The notes under the pieces: model-generated
What the model was told of the DNA's origin: nothing
Seen by the model: the letters and a program-made list of their open reading frames with translations, nothing else
The model's database searches: none
Shown here: positions 62,301 through 64,000 of the stretch, in pieces
Layout: every line of letters starts with the position of its first letter
Position numbering within the stretch: the stretch's first letter is position 1
Assembly: GCA_900314885.1 (NCBI GenBank)
Contig: OMWY01000003.1
Coordinates: forward strand, 79,072-143,071
DNA: 64,000 nucleotides
Source of the DNA: an uncultured Eubacteriales bacterium
GTDB lineage: Bacteria > Bacillota > Clostridia > Lachnospirales > Lachnospiraceae
Direction of reading: 5' to 3'
Translations under genes and position numbers: made by a program

Positions 62301-63968
62301 AAGACGTAACACTACTAAGTCTACCACAGGACGGTTTCAATCCACGCCCCTCTTGCGAGGGGCGACTACATTCGTCACAAATTTTGTACGGATGATTACG
62401 TTTCAATCCACGCCCCTCTTGCGAGGGGCGACACATACACAACTGGACTATGCAATCAGGATTTATGTTTCAATCCACGCCCCTCTTGCGAGGGGCGACA
62501 ATGACTTGACCACTGACTACAAAGCAAGCGGTGTTTCAATCCACGCCCCTCTTGCGAGGGGCGACTGGTCTTTTCAAAGAGAATGTGAACCTGGAAGTTG
62601 TTTCAATCCACGCCCCTCTTGCGAGGGGCGACGACTGCGAGCGTGACGAATGTCCGATACCGCTTGTTTCAATCCACGCCCCTCTTGCGAGGGGCGACTT
62701 AAATCACACTCATCAGATATCCCCAACTTGTGTTTCAATCCACGCCCCTCTTGCGAGGGGCGACCGTGGTGCGGCGCTAGGATGGATGATGTCGTATACG
62801 TTTCAATCCACGCCCCTCTTGCGAGGGGCGACGATGTTCGAATGATTCTATCGTAGCGAATATCGTGTTTCAATCCACGCCCCTCTTGCGAGGGGCGACA
62901 TGACCCGCCAAAAATGGTGCATCGTTCAACCAAAGTTTCAATCCACGCCCCTCTTGCGAGGGGCGACATGGTCACAAAGGGCAAGCATGAAGACAAGGGT
63001 GTTTCAATCCACGCCCCTCTTGCGAGGGGCGACGGTATAAATGATTAACTGGAAAGTACGTATTAAGTTTCAATCCACGCCCCTCTTGCGAGGGGCGACG
63101 CTTTCAATGGTGGCTTCATAGTCCTTCTTTGGTTGTTTCAATCCACGCCCCTCTTGCGAGGGGCGACGGCTTTAAGCTCTTCCATTTCTTCTTTACAGAT
63201 GTTTCAATCCACGCCCCTCTTGCGAGGGGCGACTCCAGTGTGCCATAGCTACCTCCCTGTAGACCCGTTTCAATCCACGCCCCTCTTGCGAGGGGCGACT
63301 GGCACAGCAATAACGTTATATACCGGAGACTTGTTTCAATCCACGCCCCTCTTGCGAGGGGCGACAGCTTAGGCAGCCTACTTATGCAGTAGGTAAGATG
63401 TTTCAATCCACGCCCCTCTTGCGAGGGGCGACTCTTGAGACTGAAAAAGTTCCGGCAAAAACTGTAGTTTCAATCCACGCCCCTCTTGCGAGGGGCGACC
63501 CCTGTCATACTTCATTGCATGTTCTACATCATGTTTCAATCCACGCCCCTCTTGCGAGGGGCGACTCAGGTTTTTGATCAGATATGGTTCGATCACCTGT
63601 TTCAATCCACGCCCCTCTTGCGAGGGGCGACCCACTTGTAGGTTTTGCATTTGCAATGGATGCAAGTTTCAATCCACGCCCCTCTTGCGAGGGGCGACGT
63701 CGGATCATCGACAGACTCGTGAGCTCTTTCTTCGTTTCAATCCACGCCCCTCTTGCGAGGGGCGACACGTATCACACTCCGGTTTAAGCATGAATATGAG
63801 GTTTCAATCCACGCCCCTCTTGCGAGGGGCGACGTCAGGCTGTTGATCTCCTCAAGCGTCTGCTTTGCGTTTCAATCCACGCCCCTCTTGCGAGGGGCGA
63901 CCGGCATTTTCTTTCCGCTGCGTCCGTAGTGGATGGTTTCAATCCACGCCCCTCTTGCGAGGGGCGAC
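59337..63968 (-). CRISPR. Type I-C CRISPR array: 70 repeats, 69 full spacers, continuing past the window
   Basis: Seventy 33-nt repeats (plus strand begins GTTTCAATCCACG, ends GCGAGGGGCGAC) alternate with 32-35-nt spacers at a 65-68-nt period. The repeat has a GCCCCTC/GAGGGGC stem and, read on the minus strand, ends GTGGATTGAAAC, the type I-C form. crRNAs are thus made from the minus strand, with the leader right of 64000. Three decayed repeats at the left end mark the trailer and agree with this. All repeats inspected match except one at 60604-60635, which lacks one C (32 nt). A 70th spacer is cut by the window end. No cas gene is in the window. Confidence 0.98.
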
Positions 63969-64000
63969 CGAAGCAGCCAACTCGGCAGCGGCCGAGACCT

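Noticed and set aside
59408..63846. Many open frames on both strands inside the array, with motifs such as VSIHAPLARGD, FQSTPLLRGAT and SPLARGAWIET
   Set aside because: They are translations of the CRISPR repeat in its six frames; none has a ribosome site or any homology beyond the repeat.

Overview
The window looks like a chromosomal segment of a Gram-positive anaerobe of the Clostridia, most likely a Lachnospiraceae member. The evidence is the gene order ireB-ruvX-DUF1292-RNase J-short MltG-like-trmR-U32, purine-rich Shine-Dalgarno sites, frequent TTG starts, FeoA/FeoA/FeoB, 2-hydroxyacyl-CoA dehydratase-type genes and a type I-C CRISPR array. The genus cannot be fixed from sequence alone. 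Most genes lie on the minus strand.

Layout: 1-6.3 kb holds a secreted 5'-nucleotidase (cut by the window edge) and a glycerol operon (glycerol kinase, GlpA-like and GlpB-like flavoproteins, DUF1667). 6.4-12.8 kb is an accessory patch: a Y-family polymerase, a collapsed ABC exporter, a YgbA-like protein, an iron-type promoter driving a 40-residue membrane protein plus DUF2325, an AAA/DUF4143 ATPase under tandem palindromes, a HEPN-MNT toxin-antitoxin pair and a DUF1294-hydrolase fusion. 12.8-18.8 kb is an iron/metal block: heavy-metal P-type ATPase with a small membrane partner, then feoA-feoA-feoB, a Fur-like gene reduced to its DNA-binding half, and a FeoB-associated/HMA fusion. The same Fur-like 17-bp palindrome occurs at three promoters here. 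18.8-33.2 kb is housekeeping: upp, an EAL protein, U32, trmR, RNase J, ruvX, ireB, mtaB, a His-less HPr, thiI, cysteine desulfurase, rsmE, prmA and rpsT. 33.2-37.9 kb has a HAD phosphatase, an ABC uptake system and a SleB-like hydrolase. 38-45.2 kb has rarA, clpX, clpP, tig, glmM and a YitT protein. 45.2-48.1 kb has two dehydratase/activase-type genes. 48.2-49.2 kb carries six tRNAs separated by unusual hairpin-rich repeats. 49.4-58.7 kb has a phosphodiesterase, rdgB, amidase, an rRNA methyltransferase, HtrA, a polyprenyl sugar-phosphate transferase, a PfkB kinase, a strong small-RNA candidate and an HD-GYP protein.

59.0-64.0 kb is a CRISPR array: 70 near-identical 33-nt repeats in the window, 69 complete spacers, running off the right edge. 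Repeat orientation and three decayed repeats at the left end indicate that it is read on the minus strand from a leader beyond position 64000, where the cas genes are presumably also located.

The most unusual items are a repeated structured element with compensatory base changes (39.4, 48.2 and 48.7 kb), the small-RNA candidate with a UCCCCC loop near 57.6 kb, the iron regulon layout with a half-length Fur, the hairpin element embedded in the decaying CRISPR trailer, and a pair of spacers that appear to target the same site in two related phages.
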